Shown: piece by piece, positions 35,026 to 60,538 of the stretch
Numbering within the stretch: position 1 is the first letter of the stretch
Layout of the letters: the number at the start of each line of letters is the position of its first letter
Origin: Liolophura sinensis
Lineage: Eukaryota; Mollusca; Polyplacophora; Chitonida; Chitonidae
Direction of reading: 5' to 3'
Assembly: GCF_032854445.1 (NCBI RefSeq)
Contig: NC_088297.1
Location: 4,277,991 to 4,341,990 of the forward strand
Length of the DNA: 64,000 nt
Made by a program: the position numbers and the translations under genes
The notes under the pieces: model-generated
What the model saw: only the letters and a program-made list of their open reading frames with translations
The model's database searches: none
What the model was told of the DNA's origin: nothing

Positions 35026-35498
35026 TGTGGGCATATAGCTATCTTCAGAACTCTCGTAAGATTGAAATGCGTGAGAATGTATTGTAAACACGTGTTTCAT
35101 TGAAAAAAGAGACATTACAGTATTTTTTAATGTATAAGCATATGGTGATACAAATTCAAGCGTGTTGTTGTCACGGAGTGAATCTATAACATATAAAATT
35201 GCGAACATTTAATTTATACGCCTCAAGGGTTTCAATTCTCTCCCCTATAAAACTTGATAAAAATCAAAACGTTTTAATGACGTAAAAAGCAACATTCTTT
35301 TAATGCTTAGGCCTACATTGTATTATTTAATGATAATAGTTGAAAAGAAAACACTACATAAATTGCTAAGATTCAAATATCTGTAAAGAAAAATGAAACA
35401 ATCTTTCAGTTTAACGAAGTTCATTTAGTATCCAAGAAATAATCTGTTAAAGTTAACCATAATTGTGTCTGAGTGATGATAGAATGTATTCTGTTATT

Positions 35499-35638
35499 GC
35501 AGCAGATTATTCTGTTAACACATAACACATGTATAACACATGTATTCTGTTATTGCAGCAGATTATTCTGTTAACACATAACACATGTATAACACATGTA
35601 TTCTGTTATTGCAGCAGATTATTCTGTTAAATACAGCA
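35499..35638. repeat. Direct repeats of about 57 bp between peroxidases A and B
   Basis: Two and a half copies containing GCAGCAGATTATTCTGTTAA, CACATAACACATGTATAACA and CATGTATTCTGTTATT. The CTGTTAA motifs resemble the MITE-like element at 54973-55374. Confidence 0.85.
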
Positions 35639-35737
35639 CACATATTACTTCATTATAAAGACTCTTTCAGACTAACAGAATGTTTCGTTAAATATGACAG
35701 TATTGTCTTATAATGTATTGCAAATTACCACTATACT

Positions 35738-35747
35738 TTTATTTATT
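35738..35747 (-). promoter_or_regulatory. Overlapping polyadenylation signals of peroxidase B
   Basis: Two overlapping AATAAA hexamers on the minus strand, about 160 bases after the stop codon. No equally good signal was found just downstream of gene A. Confidence 0.55.
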
Positions 35748-35905
35748 TGATAAACTATACAAGTTACTGTATGTACACGAAGCTATATAACAAATAACAG
35801 AGAGACTGACTTTAACTTCTTCCAAGCAATTTATCAACTTCTTCATAATGAGATCATGAACTGAATTATTCTAGGGACCGTCCTAAAATGTCACAGGATT
35901 TAGCA

Positions 35906-50132
<14,227 letters not shown>

Positions 50133-50179
50133 GATGCTGCGTTAGTGCGGTCTGTTAAGGAGTACGAACAATCGGTGGT

Positions 50180-50187
50180 CTTATATA
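50180..50187 (-). promoter_or_regulatory. TATA box of peroxidase B
   Basis: TATATAAG on the minus strand, about 48 bases before the ATG. An inverted CCAAT (GGATTGG) lies just upstream and a CTAATTAA site at 50222-50229. Confidence 0.77.
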
Positions 50188-50889
50188 GCGAAGGGGAAAC
50201 CAATCCTTGAGCGTCTAGTGGCTAATTAACATGCACCGTTAACTTAGCAATATCCAGGTGAACGTTCACCAGTATCCGTTATGATCTAAATGTGTGGGAT
50301 CCGGGTCCTCAGAGGGCCGCTGGTTTAAAAGTGATCTGAATGACCTTGAGTGACAAGTAAGCCCTGGGCGACCTCTTATGCACCTTGCATTACGCAATGA
50401 GTAACACAGGAGGGGGGTTGGAGGGTTGCAGAGAGAGAGCGTGAATTATTGGCGTCTTCCAAACGTCATTAGGTATAATGCATCCCACAACTATATTCCA
50501 AGTAGATCTACAACTAGGCATTATTACCTTCCTATTAAAATTACAAAATATTTCCGCGCTAGCATTTAAAAAAAAAGCTTCTTCTAGAATTTGTTTCTGC
50601 CGTGGACAGAGTGTAGCCTTTAACATGCCCTGACCATGCCGTGGTGAGCTATAGTCTTGCAAACATCTGTATTCGCGCAACAGCGTATCGGGAACATTAC
50701 TATGTGTTCAATTACCAACAATTTTATAAGTATATATGCCTGATATCTACATGTTGTTTTGTTCTGTAAAAATTGACAAACTACGGGTAGCCATGCGTTT
50801 CCTTCCACCACAAACATGTTTAAGGCTCTACTTTTGTGAAACGGACGATACTTGCCTTTTAGCCTTAACATAGAGTGACAAATTGTGAG

Positions 50890-50956
50890 TGAGTGAGTGA
50901 GTGAGTGCTTGGGGTTTAACGTCGTACTCAACAATTTTTCAGTCATATGACGACGA
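50890..50956 (-). mobile_element. SINE family 2, 67-bp tail-only insertion with 13-bp target site duplication
   Basis: GACAAATTGTGAG occurs at 50877-50889 and 50957-50969, exactly flanking the insert. The insert is only the tail (TGCTTGGGGTTTAACGTCGT and TTTTTCAGTCATATGACGAC). Perfect duplication implies a recent event. Confidence 0.93.
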
Positions 50957-51138
50957 GACAAATTGTGAGCCCTTACAGTAGTCAAGCCTTAGCTATTTTA
51001 TTAGCTAAGTTTTTTTAATCTGACCTTACAACTTAATAGGCCTTCCACGATAGCGGATGTATTCGCTCAAAATGTCTGATTTCATGACTGAAATAAATTA
51101 TCCCGTTTGGAGGAAATAAATGAGCCCTTGCATTGAGC

Positions 51139-51223
51139 CTTTGTGGAAAACATGTGGAAAACATGTGGAATACATGTGGACAATGTGGAAAATGTGGACA
51201 ATGTGGAAAATGTGGACAATGTG
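51139..51223. repeat. Short TGTGGA-based repeat
   Basis: Repeated TGTGGAAAACA then TGTGGACAATGTGGAAAA blocks. Region upstream of peroxidase B, not coding. Confidence 0.8.
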
Positions 51224-51392
51224 GGACTCACTGACATTTATGAGATACTGTCGAGAGAAGACGGTTTTGATGTATTTTAGCTTTGAGAAAACACAAACTC
51301 CGCGCTGAAAAATTTGAAATATAAATAAAACAAACAAAAAAAACAACAAAAAGGACAAAGTTTTCCTTCAAGGAATGCCTTCGAAGAGGGCA

Positions 51393-51622
51393 GAAGGATT
51401 TATTTATTTATTTATTTATTTGATTGGTGTTTTAAGCCGTACTCAATAATATTTCACTTATACGACGGCGGCCAGCATTACGGCAGGAGGAAACCAGTCA
51501 GAGCCCGGGAAAAACCCACGACCCTCCGCAGGTTGCTGTCAGACCAGCATGAGCTGGACTTCAGCTCACAGCGACCGCATACGCTGCGCTAACGCGCTAT
51601 TCAACTGAGCCACGGAGGCCCC
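51393..51622 (-). mobile_element. SINE family 1, near full length
   Basis: TTTATTTATTTATTTATTTG, TTTTAAGCCGTACTCAATAA, CCCTCCGCAGGTTGCTGTC, CACAGCGACCGCATACGCTG and GAGCCACGGAGGCCCC. Confidence 0.93.
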
Positions 51623-52070
51623 AGCAGGATTAAGTAGGTGGGGAACGGATGGACAGGATGGGGGTGGGGGTACTCGTCGAATTATTGGAAGTGTAGCAAT
51701 CTTTTAAGTAAATCATTGGTTTATGTTCCTATAACGTGCGGTTAGCTGGTGCCCGTCTTAATGGGCTTACCATCTGTTTCTAGGTAACGTCTCAGTTGCT
51801 GTTGCTTAAACATTAACATGAGCAGTTCGAATAAAACCTTCAGGCAAACCTTAATAAATTCATTTGGGCGGGGCGGGGTGGGTGGGTGGGTGGGGTAATT
51901 TAACTCTTGCTCTTGAAAAGGATATTAATTCTTCAGAAATCAACACTGAGAAAATAAAGCCCGTTCCCCCAAACCCCATATAAAACAAAATCCAAAACGT
52001 TTTGTGCAGAGCTTTTTTTTTCGGCCAATCGGTTGGAATACCCTAAAGAGTATGCTTGTAATGATGGCCT

Positions 52071-52174
52071 AATCAAGGTAAACTAAGAATCATAAGACCG
52101 GATTTGCCGCCAGTCACATGCACTGGCATCACTTCTCTGGTTTTACTCTCTGTAACACAGTCTTATGTATTTCA
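52071..52174. repeat. 104-bp dispersed unit, copy upstream of peroxidase B
   Basis: Same orientation and length as 48939-49042 with about seven substitutions. No tRNA-like boxes or terminal repeats seen. Confidence 0.88.
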
Positions 52175-52329
52175 CATGACTCGATGACTGGGTATCAAAA
52201 AATAACCTTGTTTGACGTTATTTCCTCGCTTCCTTGAATCTGTCGTCATACTACAGCCTGTATTTCTGTCTATAACTTAAAACAGCGTAATTATGTCTTC
52301 CGAGGCGGTTTCGATCACATTGGGTGAGA

Positions 52330-52394
52330 AAGGCTTCTGCCTTATGTTATTACGCTGCGCTAGTGCACTAAACAGCGGAGCCACGGAGGGCCCC
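52330..52394 (-). mobile_element. SINE family 1, tRNA-like head only
   Basis: TTATTACGCTGCGCTAGTGC and GAGCCACGGAGGGCCCC with no body or tail. Confidence 0.75.
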
Positions 52395-53039
52395 GATTAA
52401 TCAGTGTGACCAAACCTTTTAAATAAACACTCCTGGATTTACCTATAAAGGTTTTTTTTCATTTCTATTTTAAAGCTTCCGTGTTATTTTTGCGTGATGT
52501 TCATTAGATGTACATAAAAAGACAGGTATATGAATGCTGTAGCGTGAAAAGATGTGTTTTGATAACCGAGTGGCGTATTTACAAGTAATGATGTTATGTG
52601 CTGTCACTGTTGTTGTAGGTACTTGTCCAGTATAATGTAGGGCTATGTCAAACAAAACATAACGTCAGTAAAGCTATGTTGGGGTACAATCTCTGTTTGA
52701 AGACGACCGTTTTGAGGTTTTAATTAAGGCACCTGATTGGCCTTTACTCCAAGCTCTTTTCAAGCCCCAAGGACATTAATCAGGGTAAACATATAAAATT
52801 ATATTTTTTCGTGATGCTCTGACATTAGCCGTCTCAAGCAATGTAAGTTTCTCTCTACAAACAAAACTGCATAAACCGCAGTGAAACTTGCTCTCTCATA
52901 TGTTAATTCATAGGGGAATGAGGTTGGGCACTTTTTTTTTTTAATACAGCGTTAAAAACCAAAGTAATGCATGAAACCACAAATGAAACAATCAGTCAAT
53001 CTGGCGGTTAACAAATAAATCAAGTAATTCATCAATCAA

Positions 53040-53815
53040 TAAATCAACCAGTCAACCAGTCAAAGGATCAGTTAATCAACCAATCAGTCTAGTAATCCAT
53101 CGAACAATCAATAAACCAGGCACTCAGTCAATCAAAGGATCAGTTAATCAACCAATCAACCAATCAGTCTAGAAATCCATCGAACAATCAATATACCATG
53201 CACTCAGTCAATCAAAGGATCAGTTAATCAACCAATCAACCAATCAATCTAGTAATCCATCGAACAATCAATAAACCAGGCACTCAGTCAATCAAAGGAT
53301 CAGTTAATCAACCAATCAACCAATCAATCTAGTAATCCATTGAACAACCACTAAACCAGGCACTCAGTCAATCAAAGGATCAGTTAATCAACCAATCAAC
53401 CAATCAATCTAGTAATCCATCGAACAATCAATAAACCAGGCACTCAGTCAATCAAAGGATCAGTTAATCAACCAATCAATCTAGTAATCCATTGAACAAC
53501 CACTAAACCAGGCGCTCAGTCAATCAAAGGATCAGTTAATCAACCAATCAACCAATCAATCTAGTAATCCATCGAACAATCAATAAACCAGGCACTCAGT
53601 CAATCAAAGGATCAGTTAACCAACCAATCAATCTAGTAATCCATCGAACAATCAATAAACCAGGCGCTCAGTCAATCAAAGATCAGTTAATCAACCAATC
53701 AACCAATCAATCTAGTAATCCATCGGACAATCAATAAACCAACGATTCAGTTAGTCAAAGGATCAGTTACTCAACCAGTCAATCTAGAAATCCACCAAAC
53801 AATCAACAAGTCATC
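53040..53815. repeat. About 80-bp tandem repeat, CCAAT-rich
   Basis: Roughly nine to ten units containing CAATCAAAGGATCAGTTAAT, CAACCAATCAACCAATCAAT, CTAGTAATCCATCGAACAAT and CAATAAACCAGGCACTCAGT. Some units lack one AACCAATC block. No coding potential. Confidence 0.92.
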
Positions 53816-53854
53816 CAGTCAACCAACCATTGAAAGATAAATATACCTTGAAAG

Positions 53855-54082
53855 GTTATTTCGAACAAATTGTGAACTTCACGACAGGAGTTCAGCACAT
53901 TTGAACACACTTGGCCCTTTTAAATAATATTTCGAGATATGATATTTCCGAAGATTGGTGTAGTTCGGACATAGTAATGCATAATGAAATTCTTCCTCTC
54001 TGTCTTTTAAATTACATAGCTCACATTTTCTTTCTTTACGCTTAACTCTATTTCTACTGTGTCCCTCGGTCTCTATTATCAA
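53855..54082 (-). mobile_element. Non-LTR retrotransposon 3' coding fragment
   Basis: Minus-strand frame with RKCELCNLKDREEEFHYALL, then CPNYTNLRKYHISKYYLKG and PSVFKCAELLS. The C-x2-C-x-H-x-C zinc-knuckle-like pattern followed by CPxYxxLR and an SVFK...LLS ending is the recurrent C-terminus of LINE-type endonuclease/reverse transcriptase polyproteins. It is a short dead fragment; the catalytic domains are absent. Confidence 0.7.
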
Positions 54083-54163
54083 CTTATGCTATGAGGTACT
54101 AATTGTAGTTCTTAGGCTGTGGTGGACTGACCTGTGAGATGCTATCGAAAAAAAAACTGCCGA

Positions 54164-54512
54164 GGGTGAGTGAATGAGTGCTTGGGGTTTAACGTCGTAC
54201 TTAAAAATTTTTCAGTCATATGACGACGAAGGTATCCTTAGAGTGCATGAAATGTGCCTCCTTGTTGCAGGACGGATTTCCAACGCTCTTTTATCTGGTG
54301 ATCCTTCACTGAGACGCCTTGCCGAAGGCAAGTAAGCTGCCCCGCCCGAGCCATTATACTGATACGGGTCAACCAGTCGTTGCACTATTCCCTTCATGCT
54401 GAACGCCAAGCGAGGAAGTTACAACTTCCTCGTTTAAAGTGTTAGGTGTGACTCAACCCAGGATTGACCTGGAGCTACCGCTCCCGAAGCGCACGCTCTA
54501 CCAACAACTACC
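54164..54512 (-). mobile_element. SINE family 2, full length
   Basis: GAGTGCTTGGGGTTTAACGT tail, GAGCCATTATACTGATACGG body, and a tRNA-like end that on the minus strand reads TTGGTAGAGCGTGCGCTTCG. A short GCCGAGGG/ACCGAGGG flanking match suggests a target site duplication. Confidence 0.92.
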
Positions 54513-54972
54513 GAGGGATCATGGTAGTTAAAATTTTAATGCTGAAGAGGGGTGTCAGTTTAACGCCACGTTTTCGCCATGTTTTCACAAACAAACAAAT
54601 TACTTGTACACGCTGTACTTAAACCAGTGCAACAAAATATACCCAACCAAACGGCACGCAGAAGCACACCAGGGTGGGAAAAAATTTCCAACTTGGCTCT
54701 AAATCTAGCTGGAGATATAGCCAGCTAATGCTAATTGTCTTCTGTATCTTACCAGTCAGCTGCTAGCATTTGCTGTTGTCGTCAGTATTGAGAGTTTTTT
54801 GTGCGGAAATACTACAATTTAAATATGGTTATCCGACTGGCCTAGCCAATGAGGAATCAGTACCGTGCATTAGAAAATCAGCGAACCATAAATTGTGAAC
54901 TTGTGAACTGTCAAACTGCGCTGTACATTTGACAAAAGCTCATCATACACGAGAGTTTATGAGCCAACTCTA

Positions 54973-55374
54973 CACTCCAAAAATTAATCTGTTAATTTTA
55001 ACAGAATACTAACACAATACTGTGTCATATTCAACATAACATTCTGTTTGTCCAATAGAATCTTTATTTATTTATTTGATTTGAGTTTCACGCCGTACTC
55101 AAGAATATTTCACTTATACGACGGCCCACCAGCATTGTGGTGGGAGGAAACCCACGACCATCTGCAGGTCGATGCAAGGCCTTCCCACGTACGGAGAGGA
55201 AGCCAGCATGAGCTGGACTTGAACTCACAGCGACCGCATTGGTGAGAGGCTTCTGTGTCATTACGCTATGTGTGTTATATTTAACAGAGTAATATGTTGT
55301 AAAAGCATAATACATTCAACCACCACTTAAACAACAAACGTTCTGTTAAAATTACCGGATTAACTTTTGCAGTG
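54973..55374. mobile_element. MITE-like DNA transposon with TA duplication, split by a SINE
   Basis: Starts CACTCCAAAAATTAATCTGT and ends, on the other strand, CACTGCAAAAGTTAATCCGG, giving about 33-bp terminal inverted repeats with about four mismatches. TA flanks both ends (54971-54972, 55375-55376), as for Tc1/mariner-type elements. No transposase is encoded. Confidence 0.8.
55062..55265 (-). mobile_element. SINE family 1 nested in the MITE-like element
   Basis: TTTATTTATTTGATTTGAGT tail, CACTTATACGACGGCCCACC, CACAGCGACCGCATTGGTGA. Lacks the first part of the tRNA-like head. Confidence 0.9.
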
Positions 55375-55483
55375 TAGTGACACAAATAACTATCACGGCA
55401 TAACATTACAACGCACGTGTATCTGAAAATAACTGGTCAGAAAAAAATGCATTAAAACGGATACATGTATTAGGTTGTAAAGA

Positions 55484-55760
55484 ATGGCTTCAAGGATGTA
55501 TGAACGGTTCTGGGAAATAGAATTAAAAACATATGTAATAACAGTCATCATGACCTGCCATCGTTGTCGTTGGTGCAGGGAACTGGAATGAACCCTAAGC
55601 CGAAGGTCATTCGGCAGTCTCTGAGGAGATAAAAAAACATGACCCAAACTTCATAAGAAAGGCTGAAAAAGGTATTTGTAGGCCTAAATGTTGTTTTCAA
55701 AACTATTTTTTTTATTATTCTTTCTTGAAGGAGAAAAGGACATTTAAAATAATTTTTGTT
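55484..55760 (-). repeat. Left copy of a diverged direct duplication
   Basis: GAATGGCTTCAAGG through a TTGTCGTTGGTGCAGGGAAC block to a TTTCTTGAAGGAGAAAAGGA end. On the minus strand a TCCTCAG acceptor is followed by DCRMTFGLGFIPVPCTNDND and a stop, which could be a small terminal exon, but no partner exons were found. Confidence 0.5.
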
Positions 55761-55764
55761 TTAT

Positions 55765-56331
55765 TTCTGGTATCAACATTTGGTATAATGGACATCTGAC
55801 ACATTTATGCGTGACATGCTGTAAATGAATATGTAATGCATGTTTAATAAATATATTTGTTCTTTCCATTAACAAACAAGTGAAACGAAATCTTTAAATA
55901 CATATATTTTGATATGTTTATAAATACTATCACTTCACACATTTGTTAAATTCGAAGAAATGTATTAGACATGAATTACGTCATCGCTGAGAGCATGTAA
56001 TTGTGTCGGACTATGTAATTATGTCGGACTATGTAATTATGTCGGACTATCATTGTACCAATAGGTAATAACTAATAAATATTACCATACCGACCATACA
56101 AAAATATTTACATATTTACAAAATTCTTTAAAACAAATTCATGACCATATTTCCATATAAATATCATGTTTTTCCCCTCTTTTAAGCTTAGTACGAGCAT
56201 AATCTTAACAGCCGAGTGTAGTATTTACGACCAAATACTGACTTAAAAGTGAGCTGAAATGAAATTCGTAAAGTTAAGCAGTCAGTATAATTAAAATTAC
56301 GGACACATATGTCAGGCTTCGGGATTTAAAG
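55765..56331. other. AT-rich spacer with a short triplication
   Basis: TATGTAATTATGTCGGAC is repeated three times at about 55996-56049. Otherwise nothing recognised. Confidence 0.65.
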
Positions 56332-56630
56332 CAGAATGGCTTCAAGGCGCAGATTCGCTTTTTCAGTGAGGGGATTGGTTAAAAATGTGTAAAACTGGTC
56401 ATTGTGACCTCCTTCAACAGATCTTTGTCAATGGTGCACAGAAGTGGGAAAAACTATAGGCAGTCTTTAATAAAGAAAAACAAAAACAAACAAACAAACA
56501 AAAAAAAAAAACAAAAAAAAAATGATGCAAACTTTAAAAAAAAATACTAAGTTAGTTTTTTGTAAAAGTGTTGTTCAAGCTTTTTTTAAAATTTTTATTT
56601 CAGGAGAGATGGCATTTGAAAATAATATTT
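56332..56630 (-). repeat. Right copy of the diverged direct duplication
   Basis: GAATGGCTTCAAGG, CTTTGTCAATGGTGCACAGA and TTTATTTCAGGAGAGATGGC line up with 55484-55760. The frame seen in the left copy is broken here, and the middle has expanded into A-rich sequence. Confidence 0.5.
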
Positions 56631-57557
56631 GTACGTTTTCCCCTCCCAGAATACATTGCATTTTCTCAACTTATGAATTTCTAATGTCGACCTGACGAGA
56701 CATCTCGGCCTGCCTGAACGAGGACATATCGACATCTTAGCCTTAAAGCTAAATCTCCAGTTTTTTTGAGTTGCGGTTGTTTTGTTGTGCAAAAGCACAT
56801 TAAATAATATTTCGACATCACGTGGCTTGAAAGAACAAATATTTTTTCCATAATAAAAGGGGAGAAATCTCTAGACCGTACAAATGGTTTTTTTTGGGCA
56901 ATTTATATAAAAATTTATGGCAATTTATATAACATGTATTAAGCCCTAAAATCTCACGGGTGTCTGTAATTACGCATATCTGCATCGGTTGTTACTTCCG
57001 GTTCGGCTCTAGGCAGCCAATGAAGGCGCTCTATACTGACGTCACTTTGCGGTCAATTATGTGAGATAAAATCAGTGCATATTACAGATAATGCATCGGT
57101 CAAGTCAGAGTGTCGATCGAGGACTCGTGCACTTTGGCAAGCCGACTGTGGCTGACCAAAATGACCTTTGATCTGAAGGCGTGGTCTGCTGTTACACCTG
57201 CGTTACTCAGACATTGTCGTAGTCGTTACTTTCGAATGTTTCAGATTAAAACCCGGTTCCGGCACCCATGACCTAGAACGTATTTTTTAACCACGTAGAA
57301 CGATTTTTATTTCTTAAAAGATACATGAAACGCTTGGTTTTTACTTTTAATAGGGAATATAGGATGTGGCCTAACATATTACTAAGAAAAGCTTCTGAGC
57401 GTTCTTACTGCGTCGACTTTCTTACTGCGGCGTTAAAAATGGCTTTAAACCACAGCTTAATAAGGTCCCAGCCGTCAATCCGGTAACGGTAGCCTGTTGT
57501 GGTGACCTCAAAGTTGATAGCTGTCAAAACAACGTTATTAGGGAGAAAGCTTGAATT
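56631..57557. other. No gene seen
   Basis: Non-coding; short duplication of GGCAATTTATATAA near 56900-56930. Confidence 0.55.
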
Positions 57558-57577
57558 GGGGGGGGGGGGGGGGGGGG
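57558..57577. repeat. G20 homopolymer
   Basis: Twenty G in a row on the plus strand. Confidence 0.96.
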
Positions 57578-58487
57578 CGCTAAGCTGGCCCTACGTTCCC
57601 AGTATGCTGATCGATGACGTCATTTCCGACCGTTGGCGTAAAACAAGCATATAACAGAGCGGATATTAAGAAATATAAAAAATGCCTCCAAAAAAACATG
57701 GGGATTTTTTGTAATTTTGTTTACATATCTGATTACATTTTCCCCAAAGCCATACACATCGTTTGAAAGTACCTTTCCACGTATGCTTTAAATGATTATA
57801 TTATTTATGGTGAATCTGAATATTTTAACCACTGCGCATGCGCCTTATTCAGCTCTTTTCGGCCCTTTCTATAGTTCAGTGTGGCCTTATTTCGCGGCAG
57901 CTTGTCATCCTATGGCCAATGACGCCAATGCAGATAAATGGAAACTTTGGGAACTTTATTTCAGTAATCTTTTACTCGTGAGTTATTCCAACATTCAGTG
58001 TCGTGATTAGAGTTGAAAAAACTTAATGTGACGTCAGTTCCTGAACTATGATAGCATGGTCCATAAAGCCCACCTTAGAATTAAAATTTTGAACGACTTT
58101 AACTCTTTACACAAAAATCTAACAAAATAAATGAAAATATATTTAGGCATAATTTTAAGTGGCCTATTTAGTGATGTCTACCTCGATTTTTGGAGACCTT
58201 TACTTTTAGATGTGGAGGTTTGTCTGGGGATAGCCGGAGGGCAGTGGTTTACTTCTACCAGCCCGGTTGATCTTGTCCCAAAATATTACCTTTGCGTGAA
58301 TAATTTTTAATAATAATTAATACAATATAATATATAATTGAATTAATAAAAATTCAACTTGCGAATTTTATTGCTATTTAGATTGTATATGTGTCTTAGC
58401 TTGTGTGATAAAAAATGAAAGGTATATATTTGTAGGTGTGTTCCTGGGGTTTCGTTATTGTTTATTTTTTTTTTCTATTTTGAGATG

Positions 58488-59012
58488 CTAATTTGAAAAC
58501 ATGTATATACGCACTGATTTAGAAACTTTGAATTCAGCGTTTGTTAAATTAAATTTTGAAATCAGCTCCAGTAGAACAAAAAAGACCAGAAGAATGCTGG
58601 CCAGAACAAAAACGACAAGAACAAAATCCGTTGGATCGAAGCAGACCAGAACAAAAACGACCAGAATCACAGTGAAGTCCTGTACAAACAATGACGTCTT
58701 AATGTATGCATGGCCTGTTACTTTCAATGACTGACACTGAATACAGAGTTTGGACACACAGTCAGGGCAATTAAACTTCACCGTAGTTCCCAAGTTTGTC
58801 TTGGTGTAGTTAAAGGTCTGTTTGAAGAGTGGCTTGTGCAGTTCTGTGGGTAATGTTAATTTGTCATCAGCCACTTTAACAAGTTGTAACCGGCGAAGTA
58901 GTTGCGCTTTAATCCAGAATGACCTCACCACTGCGCTTCCGCGACAGGAAGCCTGCACGCGACCGTCCAGCAAACCGCAAGTAGTCCCACGCAGTGATCT
59001 ATCCGGGTGCAC
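58488..59012 (-). CDS. Unrecognised open frame, possibly a gene fragment
   Basis: A 174-codon minus-strand frame without an ATG at its upstream end. The first 100 residues are non-repetitive, with DDKLTLPTELHKPLF and VKFNCPDCVSKLCIQCQ (two CxxC pairs). The rest is a hydrophobic translation of GACCAGAACAAAAAC repeats and is unlikely to be protein. It could be an exon, a decayed transposon piece, or chance. I do not recognise a family. Confidence 0.2.
   Translation of the reverse strand: MHPDRSLRGTTCGLLDGRVQASCRGSAVVRSFWIKAQLLRRLQLVKVADDKLTLPTELHKPLFKQTFNYTKTNLGTTVKFNCPDCVSKLCIQCQSLKVTGHAYIKTSLFVQDFTVILVVFVLVCFDPTDFVLVVFVLASILLVFFVLLELISKFNLTNAEFKVSKSVRIYMFSN
58575..58672. repeat. Imperfect GACCAGAACAAAAAC repeats
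   Basis: Five or six imperfect copies of GACCAGAACAAAAAC. They produce the hydrophobic Val/Phe/Leu-rich tail of an open frame on the minus strand, which argues against that part being protein. Confidence 0.7.
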
Positions 59013-59765
59013 AACATTAATTTAACAGGTACATACAGACTTTATAATTCATGCTTAGTTCTTAGTTTTAATTAGAAAACATATACTGTTTATTTGAAAC
59101 CATGTCTAACTTGATAATGAAACTCATTTCAGTTATACCAAGTTATACAGTGAAAGAAAAGTTGCAAGATCTTGCCATTGTGCAAAAGTCCTCAAATCTG
59201 GTTACACTTAGGTCGGGTGGAGATAAATGGTTGTGATAGGCTCATCACTATATGTACCAGTGGAAAATTTGATGTACACGCCTTTGACAAATTGCACCCT
59301 CTACATGGGAGAAGATTCAAATCTATCGATTCTACGCTTTGTAGACAGACACCTGATTTTCTAATACTAGGGCAAAGCCGCGTAATTCATGTAAACGAGT
59401 GAACGCTCTGTAAGAGCACAGTACCTTTACAAACGAGTACAGATTTTCGCTGGTCGTGGAGGTGTGTTTTCATTAATATTCCCATCACAGAAAGAGTGGA
59501 TGTCGACTATACCGAGTCTCGCATTTACAAACGAAATAAAAGCTATTTCAGCAATACCTGCTGTCACCGATCGCCAGTATTCCCCTGCCCGCTTCCTTCG
59601 GTCGTGGCAGCATTACAACGACATGTTACGGTACCTGTGGTACGGTCGTTTCCATTGGTCATTCTGGATTATGTTAATTAACCATCAGTATCAGACTTGT
59701 GAGCCGGTTCAGCAAGAGGAGAGTATCTTATACTATGTGATTTAATTACATATTTGAGACTTTTT

Positions 59766-60005
59766 TGGGACCATACACAAGAATATTTCACTTGAATTAT
59801 TATCCCCTCACATTATGGTGGGACGAATCTGGGCGGAGCCCGGGGTAAACCCATGACCATCGGCAGGTTTTTGACAGACCTTCCCACGTACGGTTGGAGA
59901 GGAAGCCAGAATGAGCTGGACGAACTCACAGCGACCGCATTGGTGAGGGGAGCCTGGGTCATTTCGCTGCGCTAGCGCGCTAACCAACTGAGCGACATAG
60001 GCCCC
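59766..60005 (-). mobile_element. SINE family 1, diverged tail, complete head
   Basis: AAGAATATTTCACTTGAATT, CATTATGGTGGGACGAATCT, CACAGCGACCGCATTGGTGA, GCGCTAACCAACTGAGCGAC. Followed directly by repeat family 4. Confidence 0.9.
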
Positions 60006-60007
60006 CG

Positions 60008-60098
60008 CTCGGATTAAACCACCGACCTTTGGCGAGTTACTGATGAACTGTCACACGTGTCTCGTAAAGGTCTATGTCATGTTGGCGCCAGACAGCAG
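60008..60098 (+). repeat. Dispersed repeat family 4
   Basis: AAACCACCGACCTTTGGCGA, GTTACTGATGAACTGTCACA and CGTGTCTCGTAAAGGTCTAT. Confidence 0.7.
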
Positions 60099-60287
60099 GG
60101 TGTGTTGAGTTAGAACTTTTGTCCTTAGACTAGGTAAAAGCAAAGACACAAATGACTTCTCTGACCTGTAGGAATGCCTCTAGTTCACAAGCGTTCAGTT
60201 CCAAATTTCGTGGGCAAATATACACTTCTGTCGAGCATAGATTCATATTAAAATTAAATTCTTGTCAGACATAAATGTCCATGTGCA

Positions 60288-60538
60288 TATGTTTGGGGTT
60301 TAACGTTATACTTAACAATACTTAACTTAACTTAACAATGACAACGAGGAGTCATTACGTGTGTGTACATATACTGTGTCTTCGTCTATGCCGCCAAAGT
60401 GCTGCCGCCACTAAAGTATCATGCCCAACACACCAGGCATGACACCCCATCCAGTCACATTATACTGACACCGGGCCAACCAGTCTTGATTCCCTCTCTC
60501 TGATTGCTCTAACCTCTCAGTGCTGAGCACCAAGCTCT
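60288..60538 (-). mobile_element. SINE family 3, 3' tail and body
   Basis: TTTGGGGTTTAACGTTATAC, GTGTACATATACTGTGTCTT, TCATGCCCAACACACCAGGC, CAGTCACATTATACTGACAC and CCTCTCAGTGCTGAGCACC. A short ACTTAACTTAACTTAAC expansion sits in the tail. Confidence 0.9.

Noticed and set aside
50390-50680. 96-codon minus-strand frame upstream of peroxidase B
   Set aside because: No recognisable motif, no splice context and no repeat-independent support.
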